A stretch of 64,000 bases of DNA from Gemmatimonadota bacterium (lineage in GTDB: Bacteria; Gemmatimonadota; Gemmatimonadetes; Gemmatimonadales; Gemmatimonadaceae): NCBI GenBank assembly GCA_040388625.1, contig JAZKBK010000003.1, positions 124,001 through 188,000 on the forward strand. The letters are read 5' to 3'. Of this stretch, positions 53,955 through 63,365 are shown piece by piece. Each line of letters begins with the position of its first letter. The first letter of the stretch is position 1. The notes below the pieces were generated by a model. The model saw only the letters and a program-made list of their open reading frames with translations, was not told where the DNA came from and ran no database searches. The translations under genes and the position numbers were made by a program.

Positions 53955-56783
53955 TCAGTTCGTGATGCGGATGCCGAACATCGTAGTTCTGCCGATGGTC
54001 GGCAGGAAGCGCCTGCCGGTGTAATCGCCATCGTGATTGTTGCCGGCGTTCTGAACCGTGACGGTAGCCTGCATTTTCGGCGTCAGCTGATAGGCACCGC
54101 GTACATCGAACGTCTCATAGCCCGGAGCGGTCACTGGCACATACGTGAAGGTGCTGGTCGACAATCTTCCGCTCGTCGCGGCATAGTAGTCGCCGATGTC
54201 ATACGCAAAATGTCGCGGCCCGATGTATGACATGGACGTATTGAGATTGATGCGCGCGTTTGCATAGTTGGCCGAGAGCGCACCGGTATGCTCCGCCATG
54301 TTGAACAGTCCCGCACCGGGATACAGGCACTGGTCCCCGCTTGGCGTTCCGGCGGCGGCACACTGGTACGATGAGTTGAGATGCTGGAAGCGTGTAATCG
54401 TATTGGACAGCGTGCCGGTCATGCTGAGCCCTGCAGGAAGGTTGACTGTTCCCTGTCCTTCCCATCCGGTGTTGCGTACGGCACCCACGTTCATGCGCTG
54501 TGATACCGTTGCGTACAGATAATTCCCGGCGGTATTCGGGTTCAGCGACCGGACACTATCGACAGGTATCCCGATGATGAGATTGTCGACGTGCTGGTCA
54601 TAGCGCGTGATCTGGAGGCTTCCGTGCCCGGAGAAGTACAGTTCCAGACCGCCTTCGGTACCAGCCTGGAATTCGGGTGCGAGTTGCGGTGCAGCGATTT
54701 GCGACTGATATGTGCCATACGTGGCATTGGTCAGGAACACCGCCTGTCGCGCGCCGGATGACGGTGCGCGAGTTGCCCTTCCGTATGCCGCCCTGAGCTT
54801 CGCCGTGACAGGCCCGAGCGCGTGAACCACGCTGGCTCCATAACGTGGCGCGTAGTTCACACCATACGATCTTCCGTAATTGGAATTCTTCTCTGCACGG
54901 AGTCCGGCCGTGAGATACAGCGTCTTCCAGAAATCCAGCTGCGTCTGTGCGAATGCGCCGCGGTTGGTTTCGGTTGTGCGCGAGATGAACGGAGGTGCAC
55001 TTGCACCTCCGCTGAGCGTACCGGTCAACGAGGGCGTCGTCGCCACGGATGTAGTCGTCTCGTACTGCATCGCGTCGGCACCGGCCGTCAGGTTGCCTCC
55101 AACCTGATCGTTGAATCGCCCCTGTACGGTCGTGCTGTATTGAACGGTCTGCTTCCGCACAGGAATGAGTACCGCCGTCTGGAACGTATCCGACGCGGTG
55201 AGGAATGTCGGCGCATTCTTGTAGGATGCCTGGTTCGTCTCGTCGGTTCCAACATTGACGCGATGCTGCCACCAGGAAGTTGGCTTCCACGACAGACCCA
55301 CGCCGGCCGTCTGCGTCTTGACCGAGTAGGTTACGTTGCTCGGCGCGAAACTGCCGGGATTGTAGGCGTACAGTCCGGCGCGTTGGCCCTCTACAAGAAA
55401 CGTGTATGAATTGCCGCCGCTGGCCCGCTGAGACGCACGGACCGACACGTCGGCGCTGAGCGTACTGCTCGGCTCATACCGCGCTGCGACATAGCCATTC
55501 GCGTCGCGGGTGTAAAGATTGGGAAGCCACTGACCAGTGTACTTGTAGCCACCGCCGCCCGAATACGAGAACCCGCTTGCGTCCTGACCGGAGAACTGGC
55601 CCGAGATGTCGTGGCGCGGCGTGAGAGAGTTGCTGTAGCTGCTCTGTATCGCGCCAGTCTGCAGGTTCAGCATGACCTTGGGGCGTCCTGCCGGACCATC
55701 GCCGCGCTTCGTGAATATCTGCAGCACGCCGCCCAGCGCGCCGGATCCGTAGATCGTACTCGCCTGTGGGCCCGGAATCAGCTCCATACGTTCGATCGTG
55801 CGCGGATCGATTGCCGACAGATAGAACGGGTACGCTATTTCCACCCCATCCACGTAAGTCTTGATTGGTGTGACGGTCGCGATCGCCGTGCTTCCAACAG
55901 TGCTCACCCCACGCGCGGTCATGTAACTCAACCCGTAACCGTTCGTGGATGTTCCGCCCGCACCCCTGCTCTGGTCGAAGACGCCCGGTACCTCACCGCG
56001 AAACAGCTGGTCGAAGTCGGTGACGCCGCGACGCTCGATGTCCTGAGCGGTAATGACAGTCATCGCATTGGGAACAGCCTTGCGTTCCGTCGCCACGACG
56101 GTGCCGGTCACCACGACCTGATCCAGAGTATTGGCAGCGACCTGAAGCGAGATACTGAGCGTTGCCGCGACGCCGTCGCCAACCGTCACCCGCCGGGTGG
56201 ACGGGACGTAGCCGAGCCGGCGCACTGCCAGCGTGTGTTCACCCGGCGTGACATTGATGAACCGGAATTTTCCATCATCGCCTGAGATCAACACCTTTTC
56301 CGAGCTATCGAGCGTGACGGTGGCTCCGACGATGGGTCGCTTCGTACTTGCATCCACGATCGTTCCTGCGATGGATCCCGGCGCTGCAGCAGCTGCGATG
56401 CTCGACTGAGTCGTGACTACGATCAGTCCGGTCGATGTGATGCGAGCAACCAGGTTCGTACCAAGAAGAACCTGGCGAACGGCGTCCTCGACGGATGCAT
56501 CATGGATGTGCGCCGAAATCCGACCCGATGGCAGGATATCGTCTCGCACCAGAACGCGGAGTCCTGCGTCGTCCGCGACTGCGCGCAACGCAGCTCTGAC
56601 GGTAACATCGTCCAGATCGAGAGATATCGTGGTCGCCTGTAACTGAGCGGCGCTCGCCGACCGATATGATGCAGACTCCGCGACCGCGGATCCGCGACCC
56701 AAAGCCTGGCCGGAGAGCGGAGGAACCATCACCGCAAACACCAACGCGAGACACCAGCCGGCCGATCGACCTGTTTTGATCAT
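53955..56783 (-). CDS. TonB-dependent receptor with STN and carboxypeptidase-like domains
   Basis: A 942-residue outer-membrane receptor. A signal peptide is followed by an STN domain (about residues 50-105, TISLDLDDVTVRAALRAVADDAGLRVLV...), which signals to a FecR anti-sigma factor. A carboxypeptidase-regulatory-like domain (GTIVDASTKRPIVGATVTLD...LAVRRLGYVPSTRRV) comes next, then a plug (VVVTGTVVATERKAVPNAMTVITAQDIERRGV) and a beta-barrel ending in FGIRITN. The receptor imports a large ligand such as a siderophore or peptide. ATG 56783 (MIKTGRSAGW) is chosen. It follows fecR by 87 bp. Confidence 0.93.
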   Translation of the reverse strand: MIKTGRSAGWCLALVFAVMVPPLSGQALGRGSAVAESASYRSASAAQLQATTISLDLDDVTVRAALRAVADDAGLRVLVRDDILPSGRISAHIHDASVEDAVRQVLLGTNLVARITSTGLIVVTTQSSIAAAAAPGSIAGTIVDASTKRPIVGATVTLDSSEKVLISGDDGKFRFINVTPGEHTLAVRRLGYVPSTRRVTVGDGVAATLSISLQVAANTLDQVVVTGTVVATERKAVPNAMTVITAQDIERRGVTDFDQLFRGEVPGVFDQSRGAGGTSTNGYGLSYMTARGVSTVGSTAIATVTPIKTYVDGVEIAYPFYLSAIDPRTIERMELIPGPQASTIYGSGALGGVLQIFTKRGDGPAGRPKVMLNLQTGAIQSSYSNSLTPRHDISGQFSGQDASGFSYSGGGGYKYTGQWLPNLYTRDANGYVAARYEPSSTLSADVSVRASQRASGGNSYTFLVEGQRAGLYAYNPGSFAPSNVTYSVKTQTAGVGLSWKPTSWWQHRVNVGTDETNQASYKNAPTFLTASDTFQTAVLIPVRKQTVQYSTTVQGRFNDQVGGNLTAGADAMQYETTTSVATTPSLTGTLSGGASAPPFISRTTETNRGAFAQTQLDFWKTLYLTAGLRAEKNSNYGRSYGVNYAPRYGASVVHALGPVTAKLRAAYGRATRAPSSGARQAVFLTNATYGTYQSQIAAPQLAPEFQAGTEGGLELYFSGHGSLQITRYDQHVDNLIIGIPVDSVRSLNPNTAGNYLYATVSQRMNVGAVRNTGWEGQGTVNLPAGLSMTGTLSNTITRFQHLNSSYQCAAAGTPSGDQCLYPGAGLFNMAEHTGALSANYANARINLNTSMSYIGPRHFAYDIGDYYAATSGRLSTSTFTYVPVTAPGYETFDVRGAYQLTPKMQATVTVQNAGNNHDGDYTGRRFLPTIGRTTMFGIRITN

Positions 56784-56870
56784 CACTACATCCCTGAGAG
56801 GAGAGCCAGTACTTCGGAACACCGTTGCATGCATGCCGCCACTGCGTCACTACTGCATCACTACTGCATT

Positions 56871-58040
56871 TCAACGCACGTAAAACGTCACTCGCCTGCC
56901 ATCCACTCTGTGCCTCGCGCCGAGGACACGGCCCAGAGCGTTGAAGGCTTCGGTTTTGGATTCCGTGTCGAACTGTCCGGTGACAGTCCTCGTCCGAAGC
57001 ACAGGACTCTCGATGTGAATGTCCACGCCGTACCATCGCTCGAGATCCGGGACCAATTCCGCAAACGGCTCATGGTCGAAAGTCAGTCGCCCGCTCGTCC
57101 AGTCGAGCATCTGCGCGACGTCCTGGGCATGCGCGATCGTAATCCGTCCGTCGTTGCTACGTGTGGCAACGTCGCCCGCTACAAGAACCGGTGCGCTGGC
57201 GTCGAGCACAACGCCGCTCGTCATGCGCGAGCGCCGATTCGAGTCTTTGGGCGTCAACTGATCGAGTGCGACCTGCCCTTCGCGCACTGACACACGATAA
57301 GGCTCGTTGGAGTATGCCCGCACTGCGAAGGCAGTTCCGATGTCGACTGTGTTTCCATATCGCGAGCGTACCACGAACGGCCGCGCCGTATCGTGCGCCA
57401 CGGTGAACATCGCTTCGCCGTCGAGCACCGCCTCACGCAGACCGGTTCCGCGGACCGGCATCGACATCCTGAGATGGCTCGACGGCGCCAGAACGATGTG
57501 CGTTCCATCACCAAGATCTATGATGGCGCGCTGTCCAGCTGCGGCGGCGAATTCGCGAGTCGTTCGTGCCGGAACGTCACGGTCACGCAAGCGTGCAGCA
57601 AGCTGCACGTAAGCGACGCCGGCACCGGCCAGTACGACTGCAGCAGCCGCGGCTCGGAGTCCAATGGATCTATCTGCATGCGTGAGCCGAAAGACACCGC
57701 TGTACGGTCTCCGGCTCCTGCGGGGTTTCTCATCTGCAAACGCGTCGGAGCGCACCGGCGCGGTGTGCAGGACCAGTGCGTGTTCGGCGTGAGCCGGAGC
57801 CGGCGTGGCCCGTTCCGATCGATGCATGCGCGCGGCCGTGCGTGCCCACGCCTCATCCACGTCGATCGATCGTTCAAGAGGGAATGACGCACTCCATGCT
57901 CGACGAATCTCGTCGAATTCAGCACGCTTCCCCGGATCGCTCGCGATCCACGCGTCCACGAGCGCCGATTCGGCCGGCGTCGATTCACCAGACAGATAGC
58001 GCGCGGCCATCGCCGCGTCGAAGTCCTTGGACCGCGTCAT
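56871..58040 (-). CDS. FecR-family anti-sigma/signal-transducing protein
   Basis: A 389-residue protein. A cytoplasmic part with DAAMAARYLSGESTPAESALVDAWIASDPGKRAEFDEIRRAW (anti-sigma, DUF4880-like) is followed by a membrane helix (LRAAAAAVVLAGAGVAYVQLAA, about residues 128-149) and a periplasmic FecR domain (RAIIDLGDGTHIVLAPSSHLRM, VDIGTAFAVRAYSNE...VREGQVAL). The C-terminus (DFDHEPFAELVPDLERWYGVDIHIESP...VTGQFDTESKTEAFNALGRVLG) is the part that meets the receptor's STN domain. It lies 79 bp after the ECF sigma gene. Confidence 0.93.
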   Translation of the reverse strand: MTRSKDFDAAMAARYLSGESTPAESALVDAWIASDPGKRAEFDEIRRAWSASFPLERSIDVDEAWARTAARMHRSERATPAPAHAEHALVLHTAPVRSDAFADEKPRRSRRPYSGVFRLTHADRSIGLRAAAAAVVLAGAGVAYVQLAARLRDRDVPARTTREFAAAAGQRAIIDLGDGTHIVLAPSSHLRMSMPVRGTGLREAVLDGEAMFTVAHDTARPFVVRSRYGNTVDIGTAFAVRAYSNEPYRVSVREGQVALDQLTPKDSNRRSRMTSGVVLDASAPVLVAGDVATRSNDGRITIAHAQDVAQMLDWTSGRLTFDHEPFAELVPDLERWYGVDIHIESPVLRTRTVTGQFDTESKTEAFNALGRVLGARHRVDGRRVTFYVR

Positions 58041-58119
58041 ACGTACAAGGTCACGCGCCGCACGCCCTACCCTGTATCGCCCTCGAAGGGCACGGGATGG
58101 AACGACACGGACCGCTAAG

Positions 58120-58737
58120 CTACGGCTGGCGCCACTCGCTGAGGGCGAGCCGGAGCTGAGAGAGCGCTCTGGCCATGTGCATCTCCACCGTCTTGACGCT
58201 GATGCCGATCACCTCGGCGATCTCGGCATAGGTCAGATGCTGGCGCCGGCTCAGGAGAAAGACCTGGCGCGCCCGATCGGGCAGCAACGCAAGCGCCTTG
58301 GCCAGCGCCGCCTCGATTTCGGCTTCGTGCAGTCGCCCGTCGCCCGACACATCCAGTCCGCCGTCGGTTTCGCGCGCGATATCGGCGTTGTAGGACGTCT
58401 CGAGTCTGAGCGAGCGCCGCGCATTCGAGATTCTGTTCCGCACTGCGCGGAACATGTACGCCGCGAGCGATCGCTCGACGACCCATGTTTCTCTCCGCAT
58501 CCATATATGCAGAAACACTTCCTGCACCGTTTCTTCTGCGAGATCCTGCGAGTCGATGCCTGTGCGCGCAAAGGAGACGAGCCGCGCGTAATACGCGCGG
58601 AAGATCTGCTCGAATGCTCCTTCATCCCCAAGACGAACACGCCGCACGAGCTCCAGATCCTGGGAGACAATCGCGGATGCGCGCCGGTCCGGCGTACCGG
58701 ACGCGGGTGACGGACGTCTTGCCCAGCTCGCTCGCAT
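58120..58737 (-). CDS. ECF sigma factor, FecI-like
   Basis: A 205-residue ECF sigma. Region 2 is EGAFEQIFRAYYARLVSFARTGIDSQDLAEETVQEVFLHIWMR, and region 4 is LPDRARQVFLLSRRQHLTYAEIAEVIGISVKTVEMHMARALSQLR. It starts the locus of fecR and the STN receptor, the standard cell-surface signalling order in which ligand binding outside frees the sigma inside. The first 23 residues before SQDLELVRR may be too long, but no better start codon is in frame. The 216 bp upstream (58738-58953) show no other gene. Confidence 0.92.
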   Translation of the reverse strand: MRASWARRPSPASGTPDRRASAIVSQDLELVRRVRLGDEGAFEQIFRAYYARLVSFARTGIDSQDLAEETVQEVFLHIWMRRETWVVERSLAAYMFRAVRNRISNARRSLRLETSYNADIARETDGGLDVSGDGRLHEAEIEAALAKALALLPDRARQVFLLSRRQHLTYAEIAEVIGISVKTVEMHMARALSQLRLALSEWRQP

Positions 58738-58953
58738 GGCTGGCTACAGCGCCTCTGGTGATGATGGATGGGTTCCGCGCAAATTCACCGCCTACCTTAG
58801 CACCAAGTACATTCCGTCGCAAGACAAGTCCATCGTCGATCAGCTGCCGGCCGGTGACCGTGCGTCGCGGCGACTGCGCGCGTTCCAGAATATCGTAGCA
58901 CCGATACAGGGTTAAACGGAACCGCGGGGTCTTGTAGTGCAACCGGTAGCACA

Positions 58954-59988
58954 ATGACTCTTGCATCAACACCTTCGGCAACACGCTCGGCAACACCGCC
59001 AGCAACACTTCTGCTCAACAGGAGCGACGTCATGTCGCTCCTCACACTGCCCGAATGCACCGATGCAGTAGAGGCCGCATTTCTTGCGCATGCGACCGGA
59101 CGGTCACTGGCGCCCGGCCTCCTGCACATCGAATCGATTGGCGGTGAGTTTCATGTGAAGGCCGGTGGCGTGATGATGGATAAGCAAAGCTATTTCGCGC
59201 TGAAGGCGAACGGAGGCTTCTTCGGCAACGCAGCCAGCAACGGTCTTCCCAATATTCTCGGCATCATCTACCTGGCCGATGGATCCAATGGCTTCCCGCT
59301 GGCAATCATGGATTCGCTCTACATCACTGCGCTCCGCACTGGCGCCGCGACAGCGATTGCCGCCCGATATCTTGCACGCGACGATGCGAGCACCGCTACC
59401 ATCTGCGGCGCCGGACGGCAGGGACGAATTCAACTACGAGCGCTGTGCAACACAGTGGCGTTGAAGAACGCGTTCATCTGGAGCCGGAATCAGGATCACG
59501 CCGCCGCTGCAGCGTCGGAGTTGTCGTCAGAACTGGGAATATCGGTCAAGCCCGCGGGGTCGCTTCCGATCGCGCTCGAGCAGAGCGACGTAGTGGTGAC
59601 CTGCACGCCCAGCAGACAACCGATAATCCAGCGATCGTGGATTGCGCCGGGCACGTTCGTGGCCGCCGTAGGCGCGGATAGTCCGGACAAACAGGAACTG
59701 GACCCGGAAATCATGGGCGGCGCTACTGTCTTCACCGACATCACCGAGCAGTGCGCGCACGTCGGCGAGCTGCATCACGCGCTGGATCGCCGCATCGTGA
59801 CTGTTGCGAATGTCAAAGCCGAGCTGGGTGATCTCATCTCTGGTCGGTCGAGTGGACGTTCGTCGCACGACGAGATAACGATTTTTGATTCGACCGGCAC
59901 CGCACTCCAGGATGCAGCGGCGGCAGCACTGACCTACGAAAAGGCAATTGCAGGCGGTCGCGGCACCATGATGGACTTCTTCCGCTAG
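58954..59988 (+). CDS. Ornithine cyclodeaminase/mu-crystallin family protein
   Basis: A 344-residue NAD(P)-dependent enzyme. The N-terminal LLLNRSDVMSLLTLPECTDAVEAAFLAHATG and FALKANGGFFGNAASNGLPNILGIIYLADGSNGFPLAIMDSLYITALRTGA are family hallmarks, and ATICGAGRQGRIQLRAL is the nucleotide-binding loop. Members include ornithine cyclodeaminase, alanine dehydrogenase and delta1-pyrroline-2-carboxylate reductase. The last fits the enolase-superfamily dehydratase encoded about 1.5 kb downstream, but the substrate cannot be fixed from sequence. It converges with the MFS gene across 70 bp. Confidence 0.85.
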   Translation: MTLASTPSATRSATPPATLLLNRSDVMSLLTLPECTDAVEAAFLAHATGRSLAPGLLHIESIGGEFHVKAGGVMMDKQSYFALKANGGFFGNAASNGLPNILGIIYLADGSNGFPLAIMDSLYITALRTGAATAIAARYLARDDASTATICGAGRQGRIQLRALCNTVALKNAFIWSRNQDHAAAAASELSSELGISVKPAGSLPIALEQSDVVVTCTPSRQPIIQRSWIAPGTFVAAVGADSPDKQELDPEIMGGATVFTDITEQCAHVGELHHALDRRIVTVANVKAELGDLISGRSSGRSSHDEITIFDSTGTALQDAAAAALTYEKAIAGGRGTMMDFFR

Positions 59989-60040
59989 AGAACCCGGTTC
60001 GATTGGACCGATCTCGCCGACCGGTCGCGCGTGATTGCTT

Positions 60041-60060
60041 GCACTCCGACCCCGGTTTTC
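60041..60060. repeat. REP-like half element at the MFS gene end
   Basis: GCACTCCGACCCCGGTTTTC matches the right arm of the hairpin at 42671-42690 at 18 of 20 positions. It covers the stop codon of the MFS gene. The opposite arm is not present next to it. Confidence 0.6.
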
Positions 60061-61252
60061 ACGGTGTCCCGCGCGCGGCGACGTAGCCCAGCGCAGACGC
60101 AATGACGCACACCACGCCTCCCATGGCGATCAGCGCGCGCGTCCCGAACGCATCGGCTATCCAGCCCGAGATCGGACCGCCGACCGCGGAGCTCCCGACG
60201 AGAAACATGGTCTGAATCGCGAGCAGCCGACCATGCATGTCCGGCCGCGCGCGCACCTGCACCAGCGCGGTCGTCGAAGTCGTATAGAGAATGCTCGCGA
60301 TTCCAACAGCGAACGCCACCGGCAAGGCGATCCGGACGTTCGGAGTCGTGGCGAGCCCGAGCAGGGTGACGCCGAGCGCCGCTGCGCCGACGATCGCATG
60401 TTGCACCGACACTCGGCCCCGACGCGCCACCCAGAACGCGCCCGCGAGACTCCCGACACTGAGAATCGAGTAGACCATCGTGAACTCCGCGTCGCTTCCG
60501 TGCAGCGCGCGTGTCACGAAGAGCGGCAGCGTCACGTTGAAGTTGTAGGCGAGTGATCCGATCGCTGCAAGCATCGCGTAGGTGATCCAGAGCGCCGGGA
60601 TCGAGCGCAGGTAGCGAAGCCCTTCGCGCACTTCTCCCGGGCGTCTCGGATGCGGCGGCACGCGCAGCAACTCCGAGGAACGCATCATCGCAAGACAGGC
60701 GATCACCGCGAGGTACGTCACCGCATCCACGGTGAAACACCAGCCGTAGCCCAGTGTCGTCACGAGCAGCCCTGCGAGCGCCGGGCCAAATATTCGCGAC
60801 AGGTTGACGATCATGCTGTACAGGACCACCGCGTTCTGCCGGTGCTCTTCCGGCACCATCTCCGTCACGAAGGAGCGGCGCAGTGGATTGTCGAGCGAGA
60901 GCACCACTCCGCCCGCGATCGCGAGCGTGTACAATGCGATCCACGACGGATGCGGTTGGAAGGCGAGAATGGCGAGCCCGATCGACTGCGCCATCTCCAG
61001 CCCCTGCGTCATGAAGAGGAGCAGACGCTTGTCCGAACGGTCCGCGAACGCGCCACCCCAGGGAGAAAGCAGCAGAATCGGCCCGTACTGACATGCCGCG
61101 AGCCAGCCGACGGCAATTCCACTCCCCGTCAGCCGCAGCACGAGCAGGGTCAGCGCGATGCTCGTCAGCCAGTTGCCGCTGTTCGAGATGGACTGCCCGA
61201 TGAAGAACAGACGAAAGTTGCGGTTGCCGAGCGACTGAAAGGTCTTGGACAT
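60059..61252 (-). CDS. MFS transporter, EntS-like
   Basis: A 397-residue major facilitator protein, with about 12 membrane segments, of the MFS_3/EntS-like branch that exports siderophores, drugs or other small molecules. FRLFFIGQSISNSGNWLTSIALTLLVLRLTGSGIAVGW and WGGAFADRSDKRLLLFMTQGLEM (motif A) are clear. ATG 61252 (MSKTFQSLGNRN) is chosen. Its coding end lies within a REP-like half element, and a degenerate REP-like stretch lies upstream of its start. Confidence 0.88.
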   Translation of the reverse strand: MSKTFQSLGNRNFRLFFIGQSISNSGNWLTSIALTLLVLRLTGSGIAVGWLAACQYGPILLLSPWGGAFADRSDKRLLLFMTQGLEMAQSIGLAILAFQPHPSWIALYTLAIAGGVVLSLDNPLRRSFVTEMVPEEHRQNAVVLYSMIVNLSRIFGPALAGLLVTTLGYGWCFTVDAVTYLAVIACLAMMRSSELLRVPPHPRRPGEVREGLRYLRSIPALWITYAMLAAIGSLAYNFNVTLPLFVTRALHGSDAEFTMVYSILSVGSLAGAFWVARRGRVSVQHAIVGAAALGVTLLGLATTPNVRIALPVAFAVGIASILYTTSTTALVQVRARPDMHGRLLAIQTMFLVGSSAVGGPISGWIADAFGTRALIAMGGVVCVIASALGYVAARGTP

Positions 61253-61281
61253 CAAATGCGAGGCATCGCCGGGGAACAATT

Positions 61282-61362
61282 GGGATCAGACTGACCTTTC
61301 TTGCGGACTCACCTGATGCCAACAGTTGGCGGTATTTTCCACTAGAAGTGCACTCTGCCCGA
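61282..61362. repeat. Degenerate REP-like element upstream of the MFS gene
   Basis: GGGATCAGAC near 61283 resembles the left arm core GGGGTCAGAG. At 61333-61362 a stretch with TTTTCC, GAAGTG and CACTCTGCCC resembles the centre and right arm. Matches are partial and the loop is longer than in the 42.6 kb copy, so common origin is likely but not certain. Confidence 0.4.
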
Positions 61363-61386
61363 CTCTCACTAAGCTAATTCACACGG

Positions 61387-61430
61387 AGTCCGTCCCCACT
61401 CCGTCCCCACTCCGTCCCCACTCCGTCCCC
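61387..61430. repeat. Four tandem 11-bp repeats
   Basis: The unit ACTCCGTCCCC occurs three times exactly (61398-61430), preceded by the variant AGTCCGTCCCC (61387-61397). The array ends 8 bp before the stop codon of the dehydratase gene and is downstream of it on the minus strand. No role is evident. Confidence 0.9.
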
Positions 61431-61437
61431 TGCCGTA

Positions 61438-62559
61438 TCACTTCCGTCGTTGCGCCTTGCCGATATCTATTACGGGCTTGCCCAGCAACTTCAGATTCGG
61501 CCGAACACCCAGTCCTGGCTCACGCGACGCCGCGAGCCGGCCCTTGAGCCGGTGCGGCGCACCATCGGCGAATGCAACGGTGACGTATGAATTGAAATCT
61601 GTTGACGAGAAGAGGAAGCGCTCAGGCGTACTGTGAGCGAGGTGTGCAATGGCGGCCGTGGTGATGTCGCCGCCCCATGTGTCCTCGATCGTCATTGCGA
61701 TGCCGAGTGACACGCAGAGATCGCGGATCTGACGCGCGCGAGTGAGGCCGCCCACCTTTGAGATCTTGAGGTTGATGACATCCATGGCGTGATCCGCAAC
61801 ACCACGAACTACCATGTCGATTCCGTCCACGACCTCATCGAGTACGAACGGCCGGTCGGTGTGACGGCGCACCGCGAGGCACTGCTCGTAGGTCATGCAC
61901 GGTTGCTCGATATACACGTCCACGTCACGCACCGCATCAGCGACCCGGATCGCGGCGTGCTGCGTCCACCCGGTGTTCGCGTCGGCGATGAGTACGTCGC
62001 CCCGCGACAGCTCTGCGGCGGCGGCGCGAATTCTGTCGATGTCGGTGTCGGGATCGCCGCCCACCTTGAGCTGGAACTTGTGATAGCCCTGCTTGCGGTA
62101 GAGCGCGATCTTCTTCGCCATCTGCGCCGGCGACTCCTGCGAAATAGCGCGATACAGCGCGAAGTCCTGCCCTACGTGTCCGCCCATCAGCGTTGCGACC
62201 GGTAGCCCGCTCGCCTTGCCGAGTATATCCCAGCACGCCATGTCGATCGCTGATTTGACGTACGGATGACCGCGCATCGACCGGTCCATCAACTCATTCA
62301 GTTCGCCCAGCGCAAGCGGATCCGTACCGAGCAGCTGGGGAGCGAGCTCGGCGATACCTGCGCGCGCACCGCGCGCATATGCAGGCAGGTACGCAGGCCC
62401 CAGCGGACAGACCTCGCCCCAGCCAGTCAGTCCCTCATCGGTCTCGACAGAGACGACAGTCGAATCGAAGACCGACACGGCGTTGCCGCCGGACCAGCTG
62501 TATTTGCCTTCGTGGAGCGGCAGGTCGATCTGGTACGCGCGAATTGCAGAGATCTTCAT
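61438..62559 (-). CDS. Mandelate racemase/muconate lactonizing enzyme family dehydratase (cis-3-hydroxyproline dehydratase-like)
   Basis: A 373-residue enolase-superfamily enzyme. The N-terminal cap ([25 protein letters not shown]) and the barrel residues are seen: KFQLKVGGD (Lys161, Lys165), IADANTG (Asp193), YIEQPC (Glu218), VLDEVVDG (Asp241, Glu242) and LKISKVGG (Lys265, Lys268). The closest remembered group is the cis-3-hydroxy-L-proline dehydratase/4-hydroxyproline-betaine epimerase branch. The start overlaps the stop of the TauE-type gene (ATGA). If the dehydratase call is right, the product would be delta1-pyrroline-2-carboxylate. Confidence 0.82.
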   Translation of the reverse strand: MKISAIRAYQIDLPLHEGKYSWSGGNAVSVFDSTVVSVETDEGLTGWGEVCPLGPAYLPAYARGARAGIAELAPQLLGTDPLALGELNELMDRSMRGHPYVKSAIDMACWDILGKASGLPVATLMGGHVGQDFALYRAISQESPAQMAKKIALYRKQGYHKFQLKVGGDPDTDIDRIRAAAAELSRGDVLIADANTGWTQHAAIRVADAVRDVDVYIEQPCMTYEQCLAVRRHTDRPFVLDEVVDGIDMVVRGVADHAMDVINLKISKVGGLTRARQIRDLCVSLGIAMTIEDTWGGDITTAAIAHLAHSTPERFLFSSTDFNSYVTVAFADGAPHRLKGRLAASREPGLGVRPNLKLLGKPVIDIGKAQRRK

Positions 62560-63365
62560 GCGACGACATTCCTCGGATTGCGAGACGACATCCAGAGCGT
62601 GGCGGATGTGTAGAGAAGGACGCCGACCACTACCCATTTGACAACACCCAGCGGCAGCTCCTTGACGACGAATGCGGCGACGAGCACTCCGGGCACTCCG
62701 CCAATCGCGAAGGCGAGCGCGGTGCGACGGTCGAAGCGGCCGGAGCGATAGAAGCGGATCGCCGCAGCAGGCAGAATCAGCGCCGCGGATGCGGCCATGA
62801 TCGGGAACACCGCTTTGGTGTTCATGCCAAGCATGTACGTCATCGCCATCGTTGGCGCATAATTGCCGATCCCGAGGCTGGTGAGCGACCCTATCAGCAC
62901 GCTGCCCAGGACCGCGATGACAAGTGCCATGCCGGAGAGACCGATGGTCCCGACGCTCAGCGAAAGACTCGCCAGCATGCGCACGGCCATGAATCCCGCC
63001 GTGATCAGCAGCGCGATCGCCATCGCGCGCTGCATCAATTGACGCGGCCAGTGGACGACGATGCCGGTGCCGAACCACGCGCCGATGCCGCCCGCGATCA
63101 CCATGCTTGTGATGGTCGGCAGATCGATCAATCCTCCCAGCAGAATGATGTAGATGATCGCTTCTGAAACAGTCGGGAGCGCCATCCCGACATTGAGTGT
63201 CCCGGGTATGTCGTCGTCCTCCACCATGCGCCCGAGTACCAGTGCAGCGGTCGTCGTTGCGAACGAGCCAATGCCGAGTGTGTCGAAGAAGTTTGCAGCT
63301 GCGCCAACTCCGAGCAGCAGCGGCATCGAAGTGTGACGAGTAGTGCTACTGGCCGGTGTTGTCAT
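62556..63365 (-). CDS. TauE/SafE-family membrane permease
   Basis: A 269-residue membrane protein of the sulfite exporter TauE/SafE family, with about eight segments arranged as two halves. [20 protein letters not shown] and [26 protein letters not shown] are the repeated loop motifs. Members move small anions. ATG 63365 is chosen because GGAG lies 5 bp upstream. It is translationally coupled to the dehydratase gene, so it may carry the substrate or product of that pathway. Confidence 0.88.
   Translation of the reverse strand: MTTPASSTTRHTSMPLLLGVGAAANFFDTLGIGSFATTTAALVLGRMVEDDDIPGTLNVGMALPTVSEAIIYIILLGGLIDLPTITSMVIAGGIGAWFGTGIVVHWPRQLMQRAMAIALLITAGFMAVRMLASLSLSVGTIGLSGMALVIAVLGSVLIGSLTSLGIGNYAPTMAMTYMLGMNTKAVFPIMAASAALILPAAAIRFYRSGRFDRRTALAFAIGGVPGVLVAAFVVKELPLGVVKWVVVGVLLYTSATLWMSSRNPRNVVA

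Noticed and set aside
59985-61322. A 445-codon minus frame over the MFS gene
   Set aside because: It overlaps the clear MFS gene on the same strand in another frame and has Arg/Ala/Asp-rich composition without motifs, as expected in GC-rich DNA.
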